NCBI GenBank assembly: GCA_028066355.1
Contig: JALCBP010000057.1
Coordinates: 1 to 17,300, forward strand
Origin: UBA1268 sp002694955
GTDB taxonomy: Bacteria; Planctomycetota; Planctomycetia; Pirellulales; UBA1268
DNA length: 17,300 nt
Direction of reading: 5' to 3'
The translations under genes were made by a program, and so were the position numbers. Position 1 is the stretch's first letter, and each line of letters begins with the position of its first letter. This document shows positions 7,879 through 15,986 of the stretch, in pieces. The notes beneath the pieces were generated by a model. The model was not told the origin of the DNA. It saw nothing but the letters and a program-made list of their open reading frames with translations, and ran no database searches.

Positions 7879-7892
7879 CTATTCACTCCTAT
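7873..7892. repeat. 10-bp tandem duplication on the stop codon of the sulfatase-GH50 gene
   Basis: TCACTCCTAT occurs twice head to tail (7873-7882 and 7883-7892). On the minus strand this reads AATAGGAGTGAATAGGAGTGA, and the TAG stop of the large gene (7879-7881) lies inside it. Ten is not a multiple of three, so removing one copy would shift the frame and extend the protein. Confidence 0.85.
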
Positions 7893-10800
7893 TGTCTTTT
7901 ATAGCAATGCCTTCAAGAAGTTTGTCCAGTGCATGAATAGAAGAAGAGGGGTGCTCGTAACGAACCGTTTCTTTTTTGTTTGTGACATAGCGGACGATAT
8001 CAACAAACGGAACATGTGATCGCCCTGTAACGTCTACCAGCCCAACCTGATGGTTTTCGCGGTCTCGCCTTCCACCAGCAGATTGATCAATCCACTGAAA
8101 CCAGTGCACGCCAATGAATTTAGGGTTTGCGAGTGCTGAGCCCAGATAACGCGCGTACGCGAAGCCCCTCTGACGTTGATCCCATACAGAAGTAAGGCCG
8201 GGGCTTGGTATGCCTCGGTCGGCTGCGCCAATGTGAAACTCGCTGGCGATTATCGGTATATCAGCGTTGTCAGGGACTTGCCATGAGCGAACTTCATGGT
8301 CATAGACGTTAACTGAGAACACGTCTGCGTGCCCAACAGCTGCACGACCGAGTACATTTGGTCCTCGGTGGCATCGGCAGCCAAGAAAGAGTGTGCCAGG
8401 TAGTGACTTTTCGATTGCCTCCTTGCTTTTCCTGAAGAACTCTTGCGCAAATTCAAAATAGAGGGGGTCAATATCTTTCGCTGCAGATGCATGGTGTTTA
8501 GAGTCACCATGCTGCAGGGCTTGGTTCCAGTTTGAAAAAGATGTACCCCAAGCCTGATTGAGTTGACCTAACGTCGAGTATTTCTGGCGAAGCTGACTTT
8601 GAACCCACTGTTTTGTCGTGTCATTATCCGGAAGTTCAAAGACAAGTTGGGAAAAGCGGTCTGGCCATTCAAATTCATTCCCGATGAAGATACCGAGGCA
8701 GTACGGGTCATTTTTTGCCCATGCAGAATTCTCGAGTGCTTTACACAGATCATCAACGTAATCGTCTCGGAATGGCGAGGGTGTTTTCTTCCCCGTAAGC
8801 CACCAGATAGAAGCAAGAAGCGTGTATGGTGTTTTTCTGTCTTGCCTGATTTCTGTGCTACTCCAGGCGGCCAGTGTGTTGAGTCCCCACATTTTCATTC
8901 GGTCATGAATCCCATCACGACTCATTTTTTGCCAACGATTGCCTAAAGACTCAAACGCATTCAAAGCAGGAAAATTCACGTACTCTTTTCCCCCACGCTT
9001 CAGCATTGTAAGCCAGTAGGAAGGTGCCCCTTTTTTTGGTAGGTATGCAAAGTAGTGCTCCTTAAGACGTGCTTGAGTGACTGGTGTCATAGCCTCGGTG
9101 CCAGCAATACATGCACCTGCAGAAAAAAAGAGATAGCCTTCGGGGTCGACAAACCACCAGTGTCCATCAATTTTTTCGGTACGGAACCGTCCAGTTGCTT
9201 GCTGCCGTGGGCCATTTTTCCAACCACCGTATTGGCTGATGTCATTGCGTTTGGTCTTTGCCGCATCGGCAAGTTCCTGAGATAGTTCTTTTTTAAGTTG
9301 GTCCAGCGAATGAAGTTTCCCTGGCCATTCAACAGCACGTACTTGTCCAAATTGATCCAGGTAAGGTAGCTCATGAAGCGCCTGCTCTCGTTCCGGTGTG
9401 GCTTCCCAGGCAGCAAAAAGTTCTGAGATCTCAATGTCAGCGTTGCCGCTTGCTGAGTGCACCTCCAGCACCATGCCGACAACGTCAGCAGGAAAAAACT
9501 TTCGCCAGTGATGCCGATGGCCATTTGGTTTGCCAAGTTGGTCTTGGAAGATAGCTGGCCCATTGTACTGAGGTTCTGTTGTCGGAAAGACAAATCCAAG
9601 AGTTGTCTTTTCATCTCGTAGAGCCACTGCAGAACCAACACAGTGTCGACCCCATCCAAGAGGCTTGCTGTTATTTAGCCGGGCCGAGATAGTCACGACG
9701 CTGTCTTGGTTGTTGCAGACAGGTAGCCCTAGCAGGCGATAGGGAGATGCGTCCCACGATGCACCATTTTTTGGTTTGAAATGAATGGTGAAAGGAGTCT
9801 TTCCTCGTACCCGCCATTTCCCCGTGCCATCAGCAATGATCTCAATGCCGTCAGCAACGGTAACCGGCTTCATGGTGAAAGTACGCACGGGTTCAAAGAG
9901 TTCTGCTGCAGAGATTGAATCCGACAGGACTGACTTGTTTTTTACTACGGTTTTTCGAGTGACTCGTTTGATTGGTGTGCTTCGTTCACTATCTAGGATA
10001 CTGTTGAGGTCCCTGAGCATCGTCGCGACGCGGGCCTTCTGCTCGACATTCTCAATAAGGTCATGCTGTTCTGATAAGTCCTCACTCAAATTGAAGAGAT
10101 GAATCGGCTCTCGATCTTTAGTCGCTATTAACTTCCATTGGTCAAGTCGAAATGCCTTTGCGAGTCGCTGTCCCCAGCCGTCTCCGTCATTTGCTTGCAC
10201 AAGAAGCCCATGACGCAACTCTGATGAATCCTGCTGGAGGAGGGCAGGTAAAAAAGACTGGCTATCGAGTCCTTCTTCAGCCTGAAGTGTTTGGCTGGTC
10301 AGGTCAGCGAGCGTTGCAAAAATATCTTGTAGTCCAACAAGTGCAGATGACGTGGTTCCCGGTATGATCGTCGATCCGGTTTTGGTTCCGTCACCCCAGC
10401 GTGCAATCAATGGTACTCGGTGGCCACCTTCCCATATCGTGGCTTTACTTCCCCGAAGCGGTGCGTTCGAATTGTGGCCAAGGAGTTTGTTCCCCGGCTT
10501 GCCACGCGCTAGGCCGCCGTTATCACTGGTAAAGACAATAAGTGTATTTTCAAGAATGCCGTATTTCTTTAGGCAATCGACAAGCATGCCCAGTTGAATG
10601 TCTGCTTCATGAAGCATATCGAGGTGGGCATCTCCTGTTGCACCTTGGACGGCTTTACCCGCCAACGTTTGAGGGGGTGTGTGAGGAACATGACAGGATT
10701 CAGTGCAATAGTGCATGAAGAAAGGCTTGCCGGTGTCTGCCCCTACGTGCCGGTCAATAAACCCAGTCGCCTCACGAATAAGATGTGGGCCTGCAGTGGA

Positions 10801-11466
10801 TGAGTTCCACTGTTTGAAGCCAAACCCGTTCGTCGGGATTACAGAAGTTCCGTACGATCCAGATTCCCACTCGATAAGGTCATCTGGATTGCCGTCAAGT
10901 AAACCATCCCGAAAGGCAATGTAGGGAGGCCCCTGAATTCCCTGGGGAAGACTGTAGCTGAAATCAAAACCCAGATCAGATGGTCCATCTTTCCATTTTC
11001 TGCTGAAGTCGATGTCACGGTAATCATATTTCCATGAGACGGGTTTCTTGGTTGTCGCACTGAAGACCGTCCCTCCAAGATGTACCTTCCCAAGAAATGC
11101 AGTCTCGTACCCTGCACCCCGCATGAGTTGGCCAAGTGTGGTCTGGCCGTCCAGAATCTGAGACCGCTGATGAAACATCCAAGTGCCGTTTTCCAGCCGA
11201 CCACGCCATGGGTAGTTGCCTGTCATGACGCTGTAACGAGAAGGCGCGCAAACAGCAGAGGGGCTGTGTGCATCCGTAAATCGCATACCTTGTGCTGCGA
11301 GGCTTTCAATGTTTGGTAACGCGACCTTGCTCTCTGGGTTATACGCCCGGCAGTCTCCGTAACCCATGTCGTCCATAAAGAAAACAACAACATTCGGTTT
11401 GTCGTGAGCAGTTGCAGCAGATACGTGAGTTGCTGAAAGTAAAAAGAGAAATATCACAGGCCGCAT
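7879..11466 (-). CDS. Sulfatase fused to a GH50-like (beta-agarase family) glycoside hydrolase
   Basis: This is an 1195-residue secreted protein with two enzyme parts. ATG 11466 is preferred over an in-frame TTG at 11484: it has GGGGA 8 nt upstream and gives signal peptide MRPVIFLFLLSATHVSA. Residues about 22-490 form a type I sulfatase with D32-D33 (FMDDMGYGD), C73 in CAPSR (formylglycine site), K127 and H129, H259, D315-N316 (TSDNGG) and K341, all present. A basic linker (490-525) and a beta-rich carbohydrate-binding-like region (525-690) follow. Residues about 700-1170 resemble GH50: FRTEKIDGHWWFVDPEGYLF, then E931 in IGNEFEW (probable acid/base), then E1076 in ASEFHIGAADRG (probable nucleophile), then WFQWID. 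GH50 members are exo/endo beta-agarases. I infer desulfation and cleavage of a sulfated agar-like galactan. GH42-like or another GH-A family is possible. Confidence 0.85.
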   Translation of the reverse strand: MRPVIFLFLLSATHVSAATAHDKPNVVVFFMDDMGYGDCRAYNPESKVALPNIESLAAQGMRFTDAHSPSAVCAPSRYSVMTGNYPWRGRLENGTWMFHQRSQILDGQTTLGQLMRGAGYETAFLGKVHLGGTVFSATTKKPVSWKYDYRDIDFSRKWKDGPSDLGFDFSYSLPQGIQGPPYIAFRDGLLDGNPDDLIEWESGSYGTSVIPTNGFGFKQWNSSTAGPHLIREATGFIDRHVGADTGKPFFMHYCTESCHVPHTPPQTLAGKAVQGATGDAHLDMLHEADIQLGMLVDCLKKYGILENTLIVFTSDNGGLARGKPGNKLLGHNSNAPLRGSKATIWEGGHRVPLIARWGDGTKTGSTIIPGTTSSALVGLQDIFATLADLTSQTLQAEEGLDSQSFLPALLQQDSSELRHGLLVQANDGDGWGQRLAKAFRLDQWKLIATKDREPIHLFNLSEDLSEQHDLIENVEQKARVATMLRDLNSILDSERSTPIKRVTRKTVVKNKSVLSDSISAAELFEPVRTFTMKPVTVADGIEIIADGTGKWRVRGKTPFTIHFKPKNGASWDASPYRLLGLPVCNNQDSVVTISARLNNSKPLGWGRHCVGSAVALRDEKTTLGFVFPTTEPQYNGPAIFQDQLGKPNGHRHHWRKFFPADVVGMVLEVHSASGNADIEISELFAAWEATPEREQALHELPYLDQFGQVRAVEWPGKLHSLDQLKKELSQELADAAKTKRNDISQYGGWKNGPRQQATGRFRTEKIDGHWWFVDPEGYLFFSAGACIAGTEAMTPVTQARLKEHYFAYLPKKGAPSYWLTMLKRGGKEYVNFPALNAFESLGNRWQKMSRDGIHDRMKMWGLNTLAAWSSTEIRQDRKTPYTLLASIWWLTGKKTPSPFRDDYVDDLCKALENSAWAKNDPYCLGIFIGNEFEWPDRFSQLVFELPDNDTTKQWVQSQLRQKYSTLGQLNQAWGTSFSNWNQALQHGDSKHHASAAKDIDPLYFEFAQEFFRKSKEAIEKSLPGTLFLGCRCHRGPNVLGRAAVGHADVFSVNVYDHEVRSWQVPDNADIPIIASEFHIGAADRGIPSPGLTSVWDQRQRGFAYARYLGSALANPKFIGVHWFQWIDQSAGGRRDRENHQVGLVDVTGRSHVPFVDIVRYVTNKKETVRYEHPSSSIHALDKLLEGIAIKDNRSE

Positions 11467-11474
11467 TGCAGAAT

Positions 11475-11479
11475 TCCCC
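11475..11479 (-). promoter_or_regulatory. Shine-Dalgarno fixing the start of the sulfatase-GH50 gene
   Basis: GGGGA on the minus strand lies 8 nt before ATG 11466. The TTG at 11484 has no comparable site upstream, so the shorter start is favoured. Confidence 0.6.
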
Positions 11480-11585
11480 AACAAAAGTGAAACGAAGAAA
11501 GAGTCTGTTTGCTCTTATGAAAGCAAAACTAGTTGAAAACAAGAGTTAGATAGTGGAGAGCCAGGCTAGTTAATTGAGATCCAGA

Positions 11586-13088
11586 TTAGGCAATCAGGTC
11601 GTGGAGCACATGCCCGTGAACGTTTGTAAGTCTTCTTTCCAGGCCGTTGTGATAAAAAGTAAGGCGTTCGTGGTCGAGCCCCATGAGGTGAAGAAGCGTC
11701 GCGTTGAAGTCGTAAACGGATGCTGGGTTGTCTGCTGCCTTGAATCCAAATTCATCACTTGTTCCATAACTCGTGGCACGTTTAACACCAGCCCCCGTCA
11801 GGAAACATGTAAATGCATCTGGGTTATGGTCTCGCCCTGTCCCGTTTGCCTGCAGGAACGGCATTCGGCCGAACTCTGTTGCCCAGACGACAAGTGTGTG
11901 ATCAAGCATGCCCCGTTCTCGCATATCGGCCAGAAGCGCGGCGGTGGGCTGGTCCATGATCTCGGCCTGCATGGCGTGAGTTTTTAGAATGTTTTGATGA
12001 GAGTCCCAGTTTGTAATTCCATTCCCGCCAGAGGGATCACTACCATTGAACAGTTGGACAACTCGCACGCCTCTTTCCAGTAGTCGTCTGGCAAGAATAC
12101 AATTTCGAGCGTATGAGCCACGCAATTCACTCCCACCTTCAACACCGTAGGCCGCTAGTGTTGCCGCTGATTCTCCAGCAAGGTTCATGACATCAGGAAT
12201 AGACATTTGCATACGGCCGGCAAGTTCATAGCTCGCTATCCTACCAGCAAGATCAGCGTCGCCAGGATATTGTTCAAGATGATGTGCATTGAGTCGTTGG
12301 ATGATGTCACGCGTTTTCGCATCATCTGTTCCAGTTAGTTCTTCTGGTCGTGAAAGGTTTTTTGGAGGATTTGTGGCATTGAAGTCGGTGCCCTGAAACG
12401 CTGCTGGCAGGAATCCATTTCCAAAATTATTTTTTCCGCTGCGCGCGAGCCCGCGTGGATCATTAATAGCCACGAATGCCGGAAGATTCTCATTTTCTGT
12501 ACCGAGCGCGTAGGTTGTCCATGCACCAAAAGATGGGAACCCCTCCATCGTGAACCCAGTGTTCATGAAGTTCTCACCTTGCGGGTGGGCACTGGTTTCT
12601 GTGTGCAGAGAGTGGACAAAACAGAATTCATCAGTCTGCTCTGCGAGGTGAGGAAGAAGGTCAGAAACCATCTTGCCGGTCTCTCCCCGCGGACGGAATT
12701 TCCAGAATGGCTTCGCGATATTTCCAGTCGGTCCTTCAAACGTGACATCTGGAATCCCTGGTGGCTTCTGTCCATGGAATTTTTCGAGTTCTGGTTTGTA
12801 ATCAAACGTATCCACATGACTGACAGCACCCGGGCAGTAGATGACAAGGACCTGCTTTGCAGGCATTGAGAAGTGGGGCGGTCGGGCTGCATATGGGTCA
12901 TTGGGGTCTATCTGCGGACGAATCGGTTCCTTTCCACCGGCAGTACGGACTGTTTCAGCTAGCAGTCCGTCACGTTGGAGCATTTGGAGGAACGCCAGGC
13001 TCGATGTCGAAAGGCCTGCTGTTCGTAGGAAACTGCGACGATCAAGAAGATGTCGCCCCTGCGGCTGGAGTTGTTCGGCATTGTTCAT
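11586..13088 (-). CDS. DUF1501 family protein, Tat-exported
   Basis: This is a 500-residue DUF1501 protein. RRSFLRTAG at 17-25, followed by a hydrophobic stretch, is a twin-arginine export signal, so the protein is exported folded. Family landmarks are the CPGAVSHVDTFDYKPEL strand and loop, VVQLFNGSD, a WATEFGRMP motif, GRDHNPDAFTCFLTGAG, and an end like DFNATLLHLMGLDHERLTFYHNG. The fold is related to alkaline phosphatase and sulfatase-like enzymes, but the reaction is not established. The gene begins 6 bp after the stop of the PSCyt1/DUF1549/DUF1553 gene, and its GGAG site overlaps the end of that gene, so translation may be coupled. This pair is repeated many times in planctomycete genomes, and the partners probably act together. 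It is followed by a 119-bp gap before the sulfatase-GH50 gene. Confidence 0.93.
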   Translation of the reverse strand: MNNAEQLQPQGRHLLDRRSFLRTAGLSTSSLAFLQMLQRDGLLAETVRTAGGKEPIRPQIDPNDPYAARPPHFSMPAKQVLVIYCPGAVSHVDTFDYKPELEKFHGQKPPGIPDVTFEGPTGNIAKPFWKFRPRGETGKMVSDLLPHLAEQTDEFCFVHSLHTETSAHPQGENFMNTGFTMEGFPSFGAWTTYALGTENENLPAFVAINDPRGLARSGKNNFGNGFLPAAFQGTDFNATNPPKNLSRPEELTGTDDAKTRDIIQRLNAHHLEQYPGDADLAGRIASYELAGRMQMSIPDVMNLAGESAATLAAYGVEGGSELRGSYARNCILARRLLERGVRVVQLFNGSDPSGGNGITNWDSHQNILKTHAMQAEIMDQPTAALLADMRERGMLDHTLVVWATEFGRMPFLQANGTGRDHNPDAFTCFLTGAGVKRATSYGTSDEFGFKAADNPASVYDFNATLLHLMGLDHERLTFYHNGLERRLTNVHGHVLHDLIA

Positions 13089-13094
13089 GGTGAC

Positions 13095-15902
13095 TTACTC
13101 CAGGAAAGTAAATGCATTGGAGTTGAGGATCGCTCGGCAGACGAGAAAAAGTTCTTCTGCTTTTATGTCTTGCACGGCGGTTTTTTCCTGACCGGTTGAG
13201 TGGCGGGCAAGAAGAAGTTCAAAGCATCGATCGATCGCTTTTGAGAGATTGTTCCCAGACTCTTTGAGTGCACGTTTGGCAATCAATTTTGACTGCGACA
13301 TGACAAAGGGACTGTTCATTAGGTTTAGTGCCTGAAGAGGCGTTGTTGAAACCGGTCGCTTGGCACGCACCTGGCCGCAATCAGGAAAGTCGAAAGCTGT
13401 GAACATGCAATCGTCTACTCGACGCATCCGTTCCTGATAGATCATCCGTCGCCATGTTTCTTCGCTGTGGTTGTCGAGCACTTGCCATTGTGCATACCGT
13501 TTTTTGATGTTGTGAATTCTATAGCTCGGGCCCCCGAGTTCTGGATCTAGTGAATCTGATGCTGTAAGGATCGCGTCCCGAATGACTTCAGCTTCCAATC
13601 GTCGTGGCGGGAATCTCCAGAGCAACCTGCTTGTTCCGTCGATGGCAAGAGCCTCCTTATCTGGTCTGCTTTCTTGTGTAAAAGCACGAGAGGTAACCAG
13701 CAGTCGGAGAATGTGCTTCGTCGACCATGCCCTCGTTGGCTGATTGCCAATCGGTACTGTGGGTGTGATAAATTCTGAAGCCAGCCAGTCAAGTAGCTCA
13801 GGATGCGTAGGTTGAGCGCCAGCAAAGCCGAAGTCGCCGGTCGTCGTGACAATGCCTTGGCCGAACACGTGATGCCATATTCTGTTTACCATGACTCTTG
13901 CAGGCAGGGGGTTTTCTGGGCTGGTTAACCACTCGGCAAAGGCTTTCCTGCGATCGCGACCAGATGCGTCAGTTTGGAGTTGCAGATCACCAGCGAGCAC
14001 AAGAGGAGCAGATGGCGCAACTTCATCTCGTGGGTTCTCAGGACTCCCTCGATGGAAAACATGCGTAGGCCCTGGCTGTTTGAAGCGGCCTATAAAACTT
14101 GGCCGAGGCCCTTCGGTGTTAAACCGTGTTATAAAATCTTGCAGTTTGCTCAGTGCGTCGTTTCTGAATGGATACGTCTTGTTGAGTTGAGGTGTGTTTT
14201 CAGAATCAGCAACAACGTGCCATGTGCCGTCGTCGGCCTGTGTCTCTATGCGATATTTGGGGAAGTTGAAAGGTTTTAAGTCTGTGAGATAGTCCGTATC
14301 AAAAAAGTTTTCTCTGTTATTACTGAGGCGGATGCGATCAACTTCGGTCGCTGTTGGGAAACGAAACTCGAGCCATGGGTTTTGTTTCTTTCCCTGCGGG
14401 ACTCGAGCCGCCCACCGCTCGGTGCCGTATTCTCCGTCATTGACCTTCCAGAGTTCGTTTCGAAGAACCTCCATTCCCGGTGCTGTTGTCACAGTTGCAC
14501 CGCTCTCGGTACTCGCAACATTTCTTTCAAGGTCGCCGATCCCAAAAATCTCGAGTTCATCAAGCCCAATGTACCGGCTCAGGAAAGTAATTCTGACAGC
14601 TTTGGTGGTTGTGCTAGGGAAGTGAATCTCGCCATAGCCGGTCCAGTCTTCTTGCCATGCGCCGGCTTCTCGCAGTCGGTATCGCTGCTTTGCAATGTCT
14701 CTGTAGAGTTGCTGAGCCACCTTACGGCGAGGATGGTGTTCATCAAGTTCCGGGTAGCGGCTCCCAAATTCAACATCCTGAAATACCGCGGAAAGTGAGT
14801 AGTAGTCACGAATTGTGATGGGATCAAATTTATGATTGTGGCAGCGGGCGCAGCCAATCGTCACACCGAGCGCAGAAGCACCAACAGTCTGAAGAATTTC
14901 ATCCATTCGATCCGCTCGTGCTTGTCGACGAGCGGATGGTTCCTGTCCGACTGTTGCAACAGGAACATGCGGACCAGAAACGAGATATCCGGTAGCGTCG
15001 CCTTGACCGATGACGTCCCCTGCGATCTGCTCCGTCAAAAAATCGTTATAAGGCGTGTCTTCGTTGAAGGCTCTGATGACGTAATCACGGTATATCCAAG
15101 CGTTCTTGCGATACATGTTGCTTTCAGAACCGTTGGTTTCAGCCCAGCGGATCACGTCAAGCCAGTGTTGTGCCCAGCGTTCACCAAAGTGTGGCGATGC
15201 AAGAAGCTTTTCTACAAGAGTCAGGTAGGCTCCCTCTGCATCCGTCTTGCAGGCCTCTTCGAACTGATAGACGCTCTCGGGTTTCGGTGGGAGCCCCGTG
15301 AGCACAACAGATGCTCGCCGAATCAATGTGGCAGGTGTAGCTGGCCCAGAAAAGCCAAGGCCGTTCTCACGAAGTTTGTGAATAAGAAAAGCATCTACAG
15401 GGTTCTTCTCGAGTTCATTCGGTAGGAGTGGGCGCACAACAGGATGAAATGACCACGGGACTTCATCTTCAGAAAAAGTGATCTCATCATTCATCTGCCC
15501 AGGCCACTGTGCGCCTTCAGTGATCCACTGACGCAGCAGTTCTATTTGTTGTTCAGGTAGTTTGTCCCCATCTGTTGGCATCGCCATGTCAGGGTCACGG
15601 TGTTCCACCACTTCAATGAGATAGCTCTTCTCAGGATGTCCTGGCACAAGCGTGGGGAGTCCGTAGTCGCCGCCTCTGAGCATCATGGCACGTTTGTCGA
15701 GACGAAGGCCGGATTCTTGCTCATCTTCTCCATGACAGTGCCAACAGTTTTCCTCAAGAATCGGCCGAATGTCTTTTTCAAAATCAACGGCTGCTTCAGA
15801 GCGTTTTGTGCTCTGTACAGAAAAAAGCGCAAGGCAGCAGAGGCATAGTAACCTGACTGCAGCTGAAGTTGAGGCTTTCTTTCTCTTGTTGTGCTCGTTC
15901 AT
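13095..15902 (-). CDS. PSCyt1-DUF1549-DUF1553 cytochrome-type protein with discoidin-like insert
   Basis: This is a 935-residue secreted protein with an N-terminal export segment (VRLLCLCCLALFSV). PSCyt1 spans about 40-135, with heme motif CWHCH at 53-57 and candidate axial Met M106 or M108 in DMAMP. DUF1549 (PSCyt2) spans about 165-375, with FGERWAQHWLDVIRWAETNG and a second CxxCH (CARCH, 351-355). DUF1553 (PSD1) spans about 650-910, with NRIWHHVFGQGIV, FPPRRLEAEVIRDAIL, and TTPLQALNLMNSPFV. The end VCRAILNSNAFTFLE is typical of the family. Between DUF1549 and DUF1553 there is an insert (about 425-570) that looks like an F5/8 type C (discoidin) carbohydrate-binding fold. It is likely a periplasmic c-type cytochrome acting with the adjacent DUF1501 protein; the substrate is unknown. 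Confidence 0.93.
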   Translation of the reverse strand: MNEHNKRKKASTSAAVRLLCLCCLALFSVQSTKRSEAAVDFEKDIRPILEENCWHCHGEDEQESGLRLDKRAMMLRGGDYGLPTLVPGHPEKSYLIEVVEHRDPDMAMPTDGDKLPEQQIELLRQWITEGAQWPGQMNDEITFSEDEVPWSFHPVVRPLLPNELEKNPVDAFLIHKLRENGLGFSGPATPATLIRRASVVLTGLPPKPESVYQFEEACKTDAEGAYLTLVEKLLASPHFGERWAQHWLDVIRWAETNGSESNMYRKNAWIYRDYVIRAFNEDTPYNDFLTEQIAGDVIGQGDATGYLVSGPHVPVATVGQEPSARRQARADRMDEILQTVGASALGVTIGCARCHNHKFDPITIRDYYSLSAVFQDVEFGSRYPELDEHHPRRKVAQQLYRDIAKQRYRLREAGAWQEDWTGYGEIHFPSTTTKAVRITFLSRYIGLDELEIFGIGDLERNVASTESGATVTTAPGMEVLRNELWKVNDGEYGTERWAARVPQGKKQNPWLEFRFPTATEVDRIRLSNNRENFFDTDYLTDLKPFNFPKYRIETQADDGTWHVVADSENTPQLNKTYPFRNDALSKLQDFITRFNTEGPRPSFIGRFKQPGPTHVFHRGSPENPRDEVAPSAPLVLAGDLQLQTDASGRDRRKAFAEWLTSPENPLPARVMVNRIWHHVFGQGIVTTTGDFGFAGAQPTHPELLDWLASEFITPTVPIGNQPTRAWSTKHILRLLVTSRAFTQESRPDKEALAIDGTSRLLWRFPPRRLEAEVIRDAILTASDSLDPELGGPSYRIHNIKKRYAQWQVLDNHSEETWRRMIYQERMRRVDDCMFTAFDFPDCGQVRAKRPVSTTPLQALNLMNSPFVMSQSKLIAKRALKESGNNLSKAIDRCFELLLARHSTGQEKTAVQDIKAEELFLVCRAILNSNAFTFLE

Positions 15903-15986
15903 GGCAACCAGTTTTTACCAGTGATTGACGTTGATCAGTGATTTCTATTTACACATTCTATAGTAGACAGAGACAACCAAACTGCC
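15903..15986. promoter_or_regulatory. 84-bp gap with spaced direct repeat upstream of the PSCyt1 gene
   Basis: CAGTGATT occurs at 15919-15926 and 15936-15943, 17 bp apart, just upstream of the ATG on the leftward strand. Between and around them lies TGATTGACGTTGATCA, which has symmetric TGAT/ATCA ends around ACGT. These could be regulator contacts. No clear promoter boxes or ribosome-binding site were found. Confidence 0.25.

Noticed and set aside
7650..7886. 78-codon minus-strand frame in the 389-bp gap as an independent gene
   Set aside because: It has no ribosome-binding site or domain of its own, and its GTG start lies inside the neighbouring gene. It is better treated as a possible former C-terminal extension.
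11574..11987. 137-codon + strand open frame across the end of the DUF1501 gene
   Set aside because: It is Cys- and His-rich only because it is the complement of DUF1501 codons, and no motif is recognisable.
14832..15425. 197-codon + strand open frame antisense to the PSCyt1 gene
   Set aside because: It is a shadow of the DUF1549 coding region; the minus-strand frame carries all the family motifs.
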